A DNA stretch of 64,000 bases. Source: Longimicrobiales bacterium. GTDB taxonomy: Bacteria; Gemmatimonadota; Gemmatimonadetes; Longimicrobiales; Gaopeijiaceae. Position numbers and translations under genes: made by a program. The notes below the pieces were generated by a model. It was not told where the DNA came from and did no database searches. It worked only from the letters and a program-made list of their open reading frames with translations. The stretch covers positions 3,732,501-3,796,500 of the forward strand of contig OX638356.1 of the NCBI GenBank assembly GCA_951813395.1, in the 5' to 3' direction. Shown in pieces: positions 40,527 to 49,392 of the stretch (positions are counted from its first letter, which is position 1; every line of letters begins with the position of its first letter).

Positions 40527-42941
40527 CTACCGCCTGAACCGGTAGGAAAGTTTCACGAAGACGCCCTCGGCTTCGGGACGGATGTCACGGAAGCGGAACG
40601 CCTCCATGTCCTCCATCCGGCGCGTGTATCCGATGAAGAACACCGTACCCGGGGTTGGCTCGTAGCTCAGCAGCGCCTCGATCGAGAAGTCGTTCGACTC
40701 CGACGCTCCCCCAAAGCACGCGCTGTCCGAACAGAGCGACAGCTCCCGCCCGGCCAGCGGACTGAGGAGCACGTCCCGCCGCTGGCTTCCGTATTCCACG
40801 ATGCCCCGAATGAAAAGCGCACGGTTGAACTGGTACTGCGCCCGGGCCCGCGGGATCGTGGCCCTCGAATAGACGGATCCATCGCGCTTCCGGAAGAGGC
40901 TGGTGTGCCTGACGCCCACTTCGCCACTGAGGTTCGCCGTGGGGAAGAAATTCAGGCCGGCGTCGCCCGACCAGGAATCCGCCAGGTCGACCGGCGTGTC
41001 CGTCGTGAACTCGAAGAGCGGCGACTCGGAACGCGTGAACCGGATGGTTCCGCGCACCCGGTCGAACGAGTTGATCCACAGGAACACCGTCCCAGAATTC
41101 AGGCCCTGAAAAAGCGACTGGTTGGGGTAGAAGGGCTCGTAGTGTCCGCCCGGACCCAGGACGTAGAGCCCCCGGTAGTCCTCCTGCCCGACCGAGAAGT
41201 ACGTTCGCGAGAAGTTGCCGAAGATCGTGATGTTCCGGCGAAACGAGACGCTCCCGCCCAGCCGGACCCGCTGCTCCTCCGGCCGGGAAAAGTCCCAGAA
41301 GTCGTCGTGATCCCAGAATCCCTCGGTTTCGATGCTCGGACCCCAGCGCTCGATCAGGTCCCCCGGCCGGCCGCGGAAGTTGTAGCTGACGCGCGACCTG
41401 ACCTGCGCTGCCCCGTTCCGCCGAATGAAGCCGCTGCCCGCAACGAAATCGTTGCTCAGGTCCTGCAGACCGAGGTCGAACTGGAGATTCCGTCCGGAAC
41501 GGGCCAGCTGCATCGAGAACAGCCCGCCGTGAGCAGCGTCCGGTTCACCGTCCGCCGTACGGCTGCCCGCGGCCATCAGCGTAACCGTGTACCGGTCCCT
41601 GATCTGGAACCGTCCGTCCACGCCCGCGACCCGGTTGAACCGGTTCCCGTGATACGTGCGGTCCGTGTATACCATGCCGACGTTGGAGGTGGTGCCGAGA
41701 TCACGCCGCAGCCGGAAGATGTTGACGACCGGATTTGCAGTGCCGTCCAGGTTGTCGGGGTCGCCGACTTCGTCGACCGCGCCCAGGTATCCGGCGTTGA
41801 AGCTTCCGATCTTGCCCTGCAGCTTGGCGCCCGCCACCGGATTGATGATCGAGCGCGTGTACACGAGCTGCTGTGGGAGCCGGAAGATCTCGGTGCCCTC
41901 GAGGAAGAACGGGCGCTTCTCGCGCAGGAAGAGGGCAAAACGCTCGTTGACCGCAATCTGGCCGGCGTCGGCTTCGACCTGCGAGAAGTCCGGGTTGTAG
42001 GTCCCGTCCAGGGTCAGGTTGGAGGTGATCCCATAGGTCAGATTGAGGCCGAAGTCGCCGTCCACTCCGCTGCGCTGGAGCCCGCCGGTGTCGCTGTCGT
42101 ACGTCCCCTGTCTTGACAGCGTCTGCACCGGATTGATCTCGAGGAACAGTCCGGGATCGAGTTCGCGCAGACCGGTGAGCCTGCCGAACTGCTCCATCTT
42201 GTTGGCGATGTTGGCGGTCACCGGAGCCCAGGACTCGGTGTAGCCGTTGCGCGCGATCCTGCGCTCGATCTGAAGTCCCCAGTCCTGCAACGGCGCCTCG
42301 CGGAAGCGTATGCTCTTCAGCGGCAACTTCACCTCGACCGCATAGCCCCAATCGTGGAGCCTGCCGTCCGAATCCCATACGAAATCGGGATTCCAGTCGA
42401 TGGGTGCACCGAACCGGCGTTCCCGGCCACCGCCGCCCCCGACGACCCAGAGTCCGTCCTGCTGAACGCCGTACGGATTGACCATGATGACGTAGCCCCG
42501 CCGACGGTCGTTGAACGTGTCCACGATGAACCGCACGTAGTCGTCGGAAAAGCCGAACGAGTCGCGGTCCCCAAGCGTGGCGCGGACGCCGCCCTCCATG
42601 TCGTCGTACGCCTTGACGGCGAAGTAGATCGCGTCGTCCGTGATCAGCACGCGCGCTTCCGTGCGCTGGGTCGCGGGCACGCCTTCGACCGGGTCGAACT
42701 GGGTGAAGCCAGTGAGAACCGCGGCGCTCTCCCAGGCGGCCTCGTCGATCTCGCCATCGATGGAGATATCGGCTTCCGCCACCCAGGGGTTCGGTACGTC
42801 CAGCTGCCCCGCGCTGCCATCGTAGACGACGGCTTCGGCCGGGTCGCCCGCGCCGCGGCCGGGAGCGTTGTCGTGGCGGAGCGCAGCGTCCTGCCCCGCT
42901 GCCGCCGTTGCGACGGTCATCGTCGCCAGAAGTGCTATCAT
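40527..42941 (-). CDS. DUF5916 / CBM9-type outer-membrane protein
   Basis: An 804-residue exported protein. After a signal peptide (MIALLATMTVATAAAG) comes a carbohydrate-binding family 9-like domain (about 45-240; EADISIDGEIDEAAWESA, FAVKAYDDM, VKLPLKSIRF). It is followed by a DUF5916 beta-barrel-like region rich in aromatic strands and ending KLSYRFRR. The segment VNERFALFLREKRPFFLEGTEIF is a signature of this family. Such proteins are frequent in Gemmatimonadota and Bacteroidota and may bind or import glycans. The ATG at 42941 is chosen at the signal peptide; an upstream in-frame start at 43004 lacks one. Confidence 0.9.
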   Translation of the reverse strand: MIALLATMTVATAAAGQDAALRHDNAPGRGAGDPAEAVVYDGSAGQLDVPNPWVAEADISIDGEIDEAAWESAAVLTGFTQFDPVEGVPATQRTEARVLITDDAIYFAVKAYDDMEGGVRATLGDRDSFGFSDDYVRFIVDTFNDRRRGYVIMVNPYGVQQDGLWVVGGGGGRERRFGAPIDWNPDFVWDSDGRLHDWGYAVEVKLPLKSIRFREAPLQDWGLQIERRIARNGYTESWAPVTANIANKMEQFGRLTGLRELDPGLFLEINPVQTLSRQGTYDSDTGGLQRSGVDGDFGLNLTYGITSNLTLDGTYNPDFSQVEADAGQIAVNERFALFLREKRPFFLEGTEIFRLPQQLVYTRSIINPVAGAKLQGKIGSFNAGYLGAVDEVGDPDNLDGTANPVVNIFRLRRDLGTTSNVGMVYTDRTYHGNRFNRVAGVDGRFQIRDRYTVTLMAAGSRTADGEPDAAHGGLFSMQLARSGRNLQFDLGLQDLSNDFVAGSGFIRRNGAAQVRSRVSYNFRGRPGDLIERWGPSIETEGFWDHDDFWDFSRPEEQRVRLGGSVSFRRNITIFGNFSRTYFSVGQEDYRGLYVLGPGGHYEPFYPNQSLFQGLNSGTVFLWINSFDRVRGTIRFTRSESPLFEFTTDTPVDLADSWSGDAGLNFFPTANLSGEVGVRHTSLFRKRDGSVYSRATIPRARAQYQFNRALFIRGIVEYGSQRRDVLLSPLAGRELSLCSDSACFGGASESNDFSIEALLSYEPTPGTVFFIGYTRRMEDMEAFRFRDIRPEAEGVFVKLSYRFRR

Positions 42942-43074
42942 CGATTCGTGAATCTTCCGCCCGAACGGGGATGGGAGATGGTGGGTCCGGGAGCGCCAGG
43001 TCAACGACGAAGTTGGCGGACGAGGTTCGCGCTACCAGACCCGGAGGACACTCCGGCCGCGGATACCGTTGAAG

Positions 43075-43275
43075 ATGGATCAATTCCGGAATCGCGAAAA
43101 GCGAGCGCTGCTTCGGATGGTCGCCGGCGGCAAGGAGAATCCGGCGTGCCCGCGTTGCGGCGGGCGCTGTTCGGTGATCCGCACCGGGACGCGGGAGGAC
43201 GTCTCCTACGTCAGGGACAGGGTCGTGATCCGGTGTTCCGGCTGCACGCGGACCCTGGCCCTGGAGGCCGGGTAA
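43075..43275 (+). CDS. Small zinc-ribbon protein (66 aa)
   Basis: A small protein with a helical basic start (MDQFRNREKRALLRMVAGG) and a four-cysteine zinc ribbon made of CPRCGGRC and RCSGC, separated by about 23 residues. This would fold around one zinc ion. Proteins like this often bind nucleic acids or partner proteins, but no specific family is evident. A TTG two codons upstream (43069) is an alternative start. It diverges from the DUF5916 gene and precedes the PorV-like gene by 85 bases, a gap containing a CGGAGG/CCTCCG inverted repeat around 43305-43340. Confidence 0.7.
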   Translation: MDQFRNREKRALLRMVAGGKENPACPRCGGRCSVIRTGTREDVSYVRDRVVIRCSGCTRTLALEAG

Positions 43276-43360
43276 CTCGACGGGCGCGGCGATTGACGGC
43301 CGGGGCCGGAGGTCCCCACAGTTGACGCCTCCGATTCTCGAAACGCAGAGATAATCAATC

Positions 43361-44317
43361 GTGTGCCACGACCATCGAATGGGGTTCGCTGCCGCCGGCC
43401 TGACCCTCGTCGTCCTCGCGTCCTGGAATGGGCCGCTACGGGCCCAGGACACAACCGGCGGGGACCCCGTTGGGGGCCCGCTCGTCCTCGAGTTGTCCAC
43501 GAGCACCCGGGCCACGGGACTCGGCGGGGCGTTCTGGACCGGGGAAGGAGCGAACGCGGTCCTTCATCACCCGGCCCTGATCGCCGGCGAGGGCTTCGGC
43601 GGCTCCCAGACGAGGATCGGCGGGGCCACGCACCTCGCGCTGAGTGGAAGCGGGGCCTGGCTGGGGGGCACCGTCGCGGCCGGCGTCTCCTTCCTGGAGT
43701 ACGGCACCCCAGCCGAATCGCCGCTGGCGCTTCCCCGCGAGGCGGCCGCCCTGATCGGCGGCGGCCACAAGTCCGCTTCCGAGTACGTGGCGGCGCTGGG
43801 CTTTGCCGACGAGGTGCTCAGCGTGGACGTGGGGGTGGCGGCCAAGCTGGTCGGGCAGCGCCTGGGCGGACTGGCAGGCAACACGGTGGCGATGGATATC
43901 GGCGTGGCGAAGTCGATCGGGCGTGTGATCGCGGCTCTGACCGTGCAGAACCTGGGACGCGGGCTGAAGGTGGGCCGCTACGAGGTGCCGCTGGCGCGCC
44001 GCGTGGTGGTGGGCGCCGGAACGGCCGGGCGGGCGCCGGTGGGGCCGCTCGACATCGGCGGTGCGTTTCAGGTCGCGCGCGAGGGCGACGGCGAAATCGT
44101 GCCGGGTGCGGGACTGGAGATCGCGTGGTGGCCGGTGCAGCGCCGGATCTTCATCGTGCGGATCGGGGCGATCCGGGTGGCGGATGAGCACAGCTCGCCG
44201 CTCACGTTCGGCTTCGGGTTCGAGGGCGACCGCATCCGGATCGACTACGCGCAGCGCGACTACGGCTACGAGGATCTCGGGGCGTTGTCGCACAGCATCG
44301 GGATTGCGTTCAGGTAG
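43361..44317 (+). CDS. PorV/PorQ-like outer-membrane protein
   Basis: A 318-residue exported beta-barrel-like protein. The signal peptide ends GPLRAQ at residue 29. The mature start LELSTSTRATGLGGAFWTGE followed by ANAVLHHPALIAG matches the PorV/PorQ/UPF0164 family, whose hallmark is SxRaxGxGGAfxA...NPA. Strands continue to the terminal ALSHSIGIAFR. In Bacteroidota, PorV is part of the type 9 secretion attachment complex; related proteins also occur outside that system. The GTG at 43361 gives the longer signal peptide; the ATG at 43379 is possible. Together with the PorX gene this hints at a type 9-like export route. Confidence 0.82.
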   Translation: MCHDHRMGFAAAGLTLVVLASWNGPLRAQDTTGGDPVGGPLVLELSTSTRATGLGGAFWTGEGANAVLHHPALIAGEGFGGSQTRIGGATHLALSGSGAWLGGTVAAGVSFLEYGTPAESPLALPREAAALIGGGHKSASEYVAALGFADEVLSVDVGVAAKLVGQRLGGLAGNTVAMDIGVAKSIGRVIAALTVQNLGRGLKVGRYEVPLARRVVVGAGTAGRAPVGPLDIGGAFQVAREGDGEIVPGAGLEIAWWPVQRRIFIVRIGAIRVADEHSSPLTFGFGFEGDRIRIDYAQRDYGYEDLGALSHSIGIAFR

Positions 44318-44366
44318 GGGTGCGGTCGGCGGGCACGATCCCGCTGCGGCACGCTGGACGGCCCGC

Positions 44367-46349
44367 TCACCCCCGCGGCACGCGCGCCGCCCGGAACCCC
44401 GGGTGGAGTTGTGCCAGGCCAACGTCATCCACCACCACGGTACCCGCCCCGGTTCCTTCGAAGACCAGCGCCACCGCACGGAGCGCCGCCGGGTCGAAAG
44501 CGGGGTTGTCGGCCGCAAAGTCACCCAGCGGGATGGAAAAGTGCTGCAGCACCAGCTCCCAGGGGTTGGCGAAGCGGTTGTCCTCCAGGTCGCTGCGACG
44601 CAGGACGCGGATCGTGAGCGGTCGGCGCAACGGGCCGTAGTCGGTGAGGCTCACCCGCGCGGTATCGCCGTCCGCGTCGATCGCCGCGACGGTCAGCTCC
44701 AATGGCGGTTTCTCCTCGTCGCCGTCGCCATCTCCCCGACGGTCCCTGTCGGCTTCGGCTTCCGGGCGGTCACGGTCGCCCTCATCCCCCTCCCCCGAGT
44801 CCGGATTCCTGCGCGGCCCCGGCTCCTCGTCGAGGGCGCCCATGTGCATCTCGAGGGTGGTCTCGGCGCCGACGGCCCACTCCTGCGAAAGTCCGGCGGG
44901 CAGGGCAATGGTGAAAACGGACGGTGGGGCGGGCTCGTCGGAACCCCGGTAGCTGTTGTTCCAGCCCAGCCACACCGCCTGGTTGACCTGCGAGGACGAG
45001 GTGGTCGGGCGGTTGCTGGAACGGAGGTCCAGGCGGCCCTCGCGCCAGGTACTGAAGTCGGCCCCGTGGAGGGTCACCCCGGCGACCGATCCCGTGGTGA
45101 CGTCGATGTCCTCCTCGAAGTCGGCCAGGGGGCGGAACGACGAGTCCATGAACCGCGTGATGTACATCGTTTTCGGCAGCCACCCGCCCGCCACGCGGTG
45201 GTCGCGGAACAGGGGGCGGTAGCGGTCGTCGTCCTTCAGCGTGATGTCCAGGAACGCCGAGACGAAGACGCGGCCGAACTCGCGCTGGTCCTCGGGCGGG
45301 AGCAGCCCGCGGAGTTCGAGGATGCGGGGGCTGCGCGGGCCGTTGTCGTGCGCGCCCCATACGGTGTTCCACTGCCCGTGGTTGGCCCGGTAGACGTACA
45401 CGGCCGATTTGAACATGCCGCTGCCCGGTCCGCGCGTGAACCGCACCCGGTTGAAGAGCCGCAGTCCGTGGAAGCTCGTCACGTCGCCGTCGTGCGAGCC
45501 GTGGAACACGAGGTAGTTGATGTCGCTGAGCGGGGCGCGCTGGTCGGCGGGCAGGTACTGTCCGTCCACGGGAGCGATCGAGATGACCGACTTGATGTCG
45601 AACCCGAAGTCGAATTCGAGGGACGCGTCGTCCGGGTAGCGGGTCAGGCGGTTGAACGCGGCCGCGAGCGCCACGGCCTCGCCGCCCCGGGAATGGCCGA
45701 TGAGCCCGATGTTGCGCATGTCCACCCGGCCGTGGAAGGGTCCGTCCGGATCCTCGTTGAAGCGCCGCCAGGCCTGCAGGTGCTTGAGCAGCAGCCAGCC
45801 GCGCCCGTCGTTCTCCTGGCGGATGCCGCCGTTGATGAAGTTCATGTCCACCGACGCGAGGATATGGCCGCGGCTGGCCAGGAGCTCGCCCAGCCAGTCG
45901 TACCCGGGATCCGAGAAGTCGCGCATGTTGTGGTTGCCGTGCACGACCAGGACGAGCGGATGCGGGCCGGGGTCGTCGGGGTACCAGACGCGCGCGTTGA
46001 TGGGGAAGCTGTCGGGCGAGAAGCCCCAGTAGCTGTTCCGGGACTCCGCCGAGGCACCGAGGCTGACCAGCTTTGAGGCGTCGACGGTCTCGGTTACGAT
46101 CGTCACCGAGTCGCGGTACTCGGGGCGGTTCCTGTCCGTGCCGCTGCCGTAATAGAGGGTAAGCACGTCGTGGGGGCCGGGGAGCGCGGGGTTGGGCTGG
46201 TCGAGGTGGTGGCCGGACAGGACGGTGGCCGCGTCCGAGGGGCTGAGTTCGAGCGAGCCGGCGCATGCGGTCGCGAGGGCGACGGCGACGGCGACGGCGG
46301 CGGGCGTGACGGCGTGAAGTCTCGTGGCGGCATGTCTCATGCGGGGCAT
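44367..46349 (-). CDS. Large exported alpha/beta hydrolase with acidic linker (esterase/lipase-like)
   Basis: A 660-residue protein with a lipoprotein-like N-terminus (ALATACAGS). Its alpha/beta-hydrolase domain has the nucleophile in IGLIGHSRGGEA, an oxyanion HGNHNM region (VLVVHGNHN), the Asp in FHGSHDGD and a His in YRANHGQWN, as in PET-hydrolase- and chlorophyllase-like families. A C-terminal beta-sandwich domain follows a very acidic and basic low-complexity linker (GDEGDRDRPEAEADRDRRGD). Start choice is between ATGs at 46349 and 46340; I use 46349. It diverges from the APC transporter. The substrate is unknown. Confidence 0.8.
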   Translation of the reverse strand: MPRMRHAATRLHAVTPAAVAVAVALATACAGSLELSPSDAATVLSGHHLDQPNPALPGPHDVLTLYYGSGTDRNRPEYRDSVTIVTETVDASKLVSLGASAESRNSYWGFSPDSFPINARVWYPDDPGPHPLVLVVHGNHNMRDFSDPGYDWLGELLASRGHILASVDMNFINGGIRQENDGRGWLLLKHLQAWRRFNEDPDGPFHGRVDMRNIGLIGHSRGGEAVALAAAFNRLTRYPDDASLEFDFGFDIKSVISIAPVDGQYLPADQRAPLSDINYLVFHGSHDGDVTSFHGLRLFNRVRFTRGPGSGMFKSAVYVYRANHGQWNTVWGAHDNGPRSPRILELRGLLPPEDQREFGRVFVSAFLDITLKDDDRYRPLFRDHRVAGGWLPKTMYITRFMDSSFRPLADFEEDIDVTTGSVAGVTLHGADFSTWREGRLDLRSSNRPTTSSSQVNQAVWLGWNNSYRGSDEPAPPSVFTIALPAGLSQEWAVGAETTLEMHMGALDEEPGPRRNPDSGEGDEGDRDRPEAEADRDRRGDGDGDEEKPPLELTVAAIDADGDTARVSLTDYGPLRRPLTIRVLRRSDLEDNRFANPWELVLQHFSIPLGDFAADNPAFDPAALRAVALVFEGTGAGTVVVDDVGLAQLHPGFRAARVPRG

Positions 46350-46452
46350 ACTCGGGGAGATTCGCCCGTTGAGCAAGCGCCCGGCTATCGTATGGGAGGC
46401 GAACCATCACCACGCAGAGTCCGGCCATCCCCCACCACCGGCGACGGCAGCC

Positions 46453-48582
46453 ATGGCGACACTCAAGCGCGAACTCGGGCTGTTCGACGTGTACGCGATC
46501 GCGACCGGCGCCACGCTGAGTTCCGGTTTCTTCCTGCTGCCCGGTCTCGCGGCGGCGCAGGCCGGAAGCGCAATCCCCTTCGCGTACCTGCTGGCGGGTC
46601 TCGTGCTCCTGCCGGGCATCCTCAGCATGGCGGAGCTGGCGACCGCAATGCCGCGGGCGGGGGGGATCTATTACTTCCTCGACCGCAGCATGGGCCAGCG
46701 GGTGGGGGCGATCGGCGGCTTCGGCACCTGGACCACGCTGACGCTCAAGTCCGCGTTCGCTCTGGTCGGCCTCGGTGCCTACCTGCGAGTCTACTTTCCC
46801 GATGCGCCCGCCGGTCCGATCGCCTTCGCCTTCGCATCGGGCTTCGCCGCCGTAAACCTCTTCGGCGCGAAGGCGACGAGCGCCGTGCAGCGCGTCCTGA
46901 CCGTGGTGCTTCTGGCCATGCTCGGCTGGCTGATCGGCACCGGCGTAACCGCGGTGGACCCGCGAGCCTTCGAAGGCGCATTCGACCTGGGCACGTCACC
47001 GTTCTTCGCCACCGTGGGACTGGTGATCGTGTCCTACATGGGGCTCACCCACGTGGCCTCGGTCTCGGAAGAGGTGAAGAATCCGGACCGCAACCTCGCG
47101 CTGGGCATTCTGCTGGCCTTCGCGACGGTGCTGCTCGTGTACGTGCTCGGCACCTGGGCGATGGTGGGGGCGGTCGGTGTCGAGGCGCTCTCCGCCGGAG
47201 ACGGCGACCTGGCTCCCGCGGCATCGATGGCCAGGGTCGTCGCGGGCCCCGCCGGAGAGGCCGTCATGACCGTGGCCGCCATCCTCGCCTTCGTTTCCGT
47301 GGGCAACGCCGGGGTCCTGTCGGCGAGCCGCTATCCGCTGGCCATGAGCCGCGATCACGTGCTGCCGGCGGCGCTGCGCCGTATCAGCCGCTGGGGGACA
47401 CCCTGGGTGGCCGTCCTGGCCACGGTCGGTCTGATCGTACTGTGGCTGATGCTCTTCGATCCATCGGGCATCGCGAAGCTCGCGAGCGCCTTCCAGCTCA
47501 TCATGTTCGCGCTGGCGTGCCTGGCAGTGATCGTCATGCGCGAAAGCGGCCTCGCGCCCTACGACCCGGGCTTCCGCGCCCCCTTCTACCCCTGGGTTCA
47601 GATCGTGGGCATCGTCATCCCGCTCCCGCTGATCGTCCAGATGGGCTGGATGGCCACCCTCCTCAGCGTCGTTTTCGTGGCCTTCGGCATCCTCTGGTAC
47701 AGCATCTACGCCCGCGACCATGTCCGCCGCGAGGGCGCTATCTACCACGTCTTCGAGCGGCTGGGGCAGCAGCGCAACCAGGGGCTGGAGCGCGAGCTGC
47801 GCCAGATTCTGAAGGAGAAGGGCGTGCGCGACGCCGACCCCTTCGAGGAGCTCATCGCGTCCTCGGATGTTCTGGACTACGGGAGCGCCGTTCCCTTCTC
47901 GAGGCTGATGGATCGTGCGTCGCAGGCGCTTTCCCAACAGTTGGGGGTGAGCGCCGACGTCCTGGCGCAGGGACTTCTGGAAGGCGTCGGCACCGGTCTC
48001 ACGCCGATGTCCCAGGGCGTCGTCCTGCCGCACCTGCACCTGGACTCCATCCGCAGGCCGCGCATGGTCCTCGCTCGCGTTCGCGGAGGCATCGAGATCG
48101 ACACCGGCGAGCCCGACGTACCACCGGCCGAGGACGAGCTCATCCAGGCCGCCTTCTTCCTCGCGAGCCCCGCAGCCGACCACGGCCGCCATCTGCGCAC
48201 CCTGGCCCAGATCGCGGGCCGCGTGGACGACGAGAGCTTCCTCACCGAGTGGCTCGAGGCCGAAGACAACCTGGAACTGCGCGAGGTCATGCTGCGCGAT
48301 GAACGCATGTTGATCGTGGAGGTGCTGTCAGAGGGGGCGAGCAGCACCTTGGCGGGGATGACGATTGCGGAGATGGCGTTGCCCAAGAGCACGCTCGCGG
48401 CGATGATCCGGCGCCGCGGACAGCTGGTCGTCCCTCACGACGACACCGTGGTCGAGCACGGCGACCGTCTGACGATCCTCGGCTCCCCCCGCGACATTAT
48501 CGACCTGCGGCACCGCTACGACGTGCACGCGACGACCGTGCCGCGCTGGTGGCGCGGCAGAAGGCAGGGACGGGCGCAATGA
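46453..48582 (+). CDS. APC-family amino acid permease fused to EIIA-like and TrkA_C-like domains
   Basis: A 709-residue transporter. Residues 1-430 form about 12 membrane helices with the APC signature (GATLSSGFFLLPGLAAAQAG; VSEEVKNPDRNLA). Residues about 470-640 resemble the PTS EIIA (fructose/mannitol) fold, with LLEGVGTGLTPMSQGVVLPHLHL carrying His527 near the expected phospho-His. Residues about 640-700 resemble a TrkA_C/RCK_C ligand-binding domain (MTIAEMALPKSTLAAMI, VEHGDRLTILGSPRDI). Both tails are cytoplasmic regulatory modules. The ATG at 46453 fits the family start. Overlaps the DUF72 gene by four bases. Confidence 0.88.
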   Translation: MATLKRELGLFDVYAIATGATLSSGFFLLPGLAAAQAGSAIPFAYLLAGLVLLPGILSMAELATAMPRAGGIYYFLDRSMGQRVGAIGGFGTWTTLTLKSAFALVGLGAYLRVYFPDAPAGPIAFAFASGFAAVNLFGAKATSAVQRVLTVVLLAMLGWLIGTGVTAVDPRAFEGAFDLGTSPFFATVGLVIVSYMGLTHVASVSEEVKNPDRNLALGILLAFATVLLVYVLGTWAMVGAVGVEALSAGDGDLAPAASMARVVAGPAGEAVMTVAAILAFVSVGNAGVLSASRYPLAMSRDHVLPAALRRISRWGTPWVAVLATVGLIVLWLMLFDPSGIAKLASAFQLIMFALACLAVIVMRESGLAPYDPGFRAPFYPWVQIVGIVIPLPLIVQMGWMATLLSVVFVAFGILWYSIYARDHVRREGAIYHVFERLGQQRNQGLERELRQILKEKGVRDADPFEELIASSDVLDYGSAVPFSRLMDRASQALSQQLGVSADVLAQGLLEGVGTGLTPMSQGVVLPHLHLDSIRRPRMVLARVRGGIEIDTGEPDVPPAEDELIQAAFFLASPAADHGRHLRTLAQIAGRVDDESFLTEWLEAEDNLELREVMLRDERMLIVEVLSEGASSTLAGMTIAEMALPKSTLAAMIRRRGQLVVPHDDTVVEHGDRLTILGSPRDIIDLRHRYDVHATTVPRWWRGRRQGRAQ

Positions 48583-49307
48583 GACTCTGGACCGGCACCA
48601 GCGGCTTCTCCTACAAGGAGTGGAAGGGCAGCTTCTACCCCGAAAAGCTGCCGGCCAACAAGATGCTGGCCTACTACTCTCGCCGGCTCGGCAGCGTCGA
48701 GATCAACAACACCTTCTACCGCCTGCCTCGAGCCGAGTTGCTCGAAAAGTGGGCCGCGCAGGTGCCGGACGACTTCGCTTTCGTCCTGAAGGCGAGCAGA
48801 AGGATCACCCACATGAAGCGCCTCAAGGACGCCGGCGATCCTCTGGAATACCTGGTCACGACCGCGGTGGGAGCATTGGGACCCCGGCTCGGCCCCATCC
48901 TCTTCCAGTTGCCTCCGTACCTGCGCGCCGACGTGGAGCGCCTCAGCGACTTCCTGGCGCTCCTCTCCGAGGGTGTGGGAGCGCCCGTGGGCTTCCGCGC
49001 CGCGTTCGAGTTCCGCCACGCGAGCTGGTTCAGCGACCAGGTCTACCAGGCGCTGGCCGATCACGGCGCCGCGCTCGTCACCGCCGACACCGGGGAAGGC
49101 GAAGCTCCCGTCGTGGCGACCGCCTCGTTCGGCTATGCACGACTGCGGCGTCCGGGCTACACCGAGGCAGAACTGCGCGATTGGGCCGAGGCGCTACGCC
49201 AACCCGCATGGACCGACGTCTTCGTCTTCTTCAAGCACGAGGACGCGGGCGCGGGGCCGAAGATGGCGGCAGGCTTCGGGGACCTGTGGCAGCCCACCGA
49301 CGCTTGA
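48579..49307 (+). CDS. DUF72 domain-containing protein
   Basis: A 242-residue TIM-barrel-like protein of the YecE/DUF72 family. The opening RLWTGTSGFSYKEWKGSFYP and VEINNTFYRLP are definitive for it. FEFRHASWF and VFVFFKHEDAGAG, with the catalytic-looking acidic and aromatic residues, are also present. The family has no established function. The ATG at 48579 overlaps the transporter's stop as ATGA, implying co-translation. In other bacteria DUF72 genes lie beside varied metabolic genes, so context does not settle its job. It is followed by msrP 85 bases later. Confidence 0.94.
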   Translation: MRLWTGTSGFSYKEWKGSFYPEKLPANKMLAYYSRRLGSVEINNTFYRLPRAELLEKWAAQVPDDFAFVLKASRRITHMKRLKDAGDPLEYLVTTAVGALGPRLGPILFQLPPYLRADVERLSDFLALLSEGVGAPVGFRAAFEFRHASWFSDQVYQALADHGAALVTADTGEGEAPVVATASFGYARLRRPGYTEAELRDWAEALRQPAWTDVFVFFKHEDAGAGPKMAAGFGDLWQPTDA

Positions 49308-49392
49308 CACACCCGCAACCCGGGACCGAACATCCACCTGCGGTGTATCCCGATGCCGTGCAGGAACGCCCGCCAGTCCAGCAGGAGCCCCC

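Noticed and set aside
40422-42116. Plus-strand frame of over 560 codons antisense to the DUF5916 gene.
   Set aside because: Charged low-complexity translation without family resemblance. The minus-strand gene has an unambiguous signal peptide and DUF5916 blocks.
44061-48302. Two long plus-strand frames (about 670 and 710 codons) over the hydrolase and transporter genes.
   Set aside because: They overlap genes with clear motifs in other frames, and their products are Arg/Gly/Pro-rich without recognisable domains.
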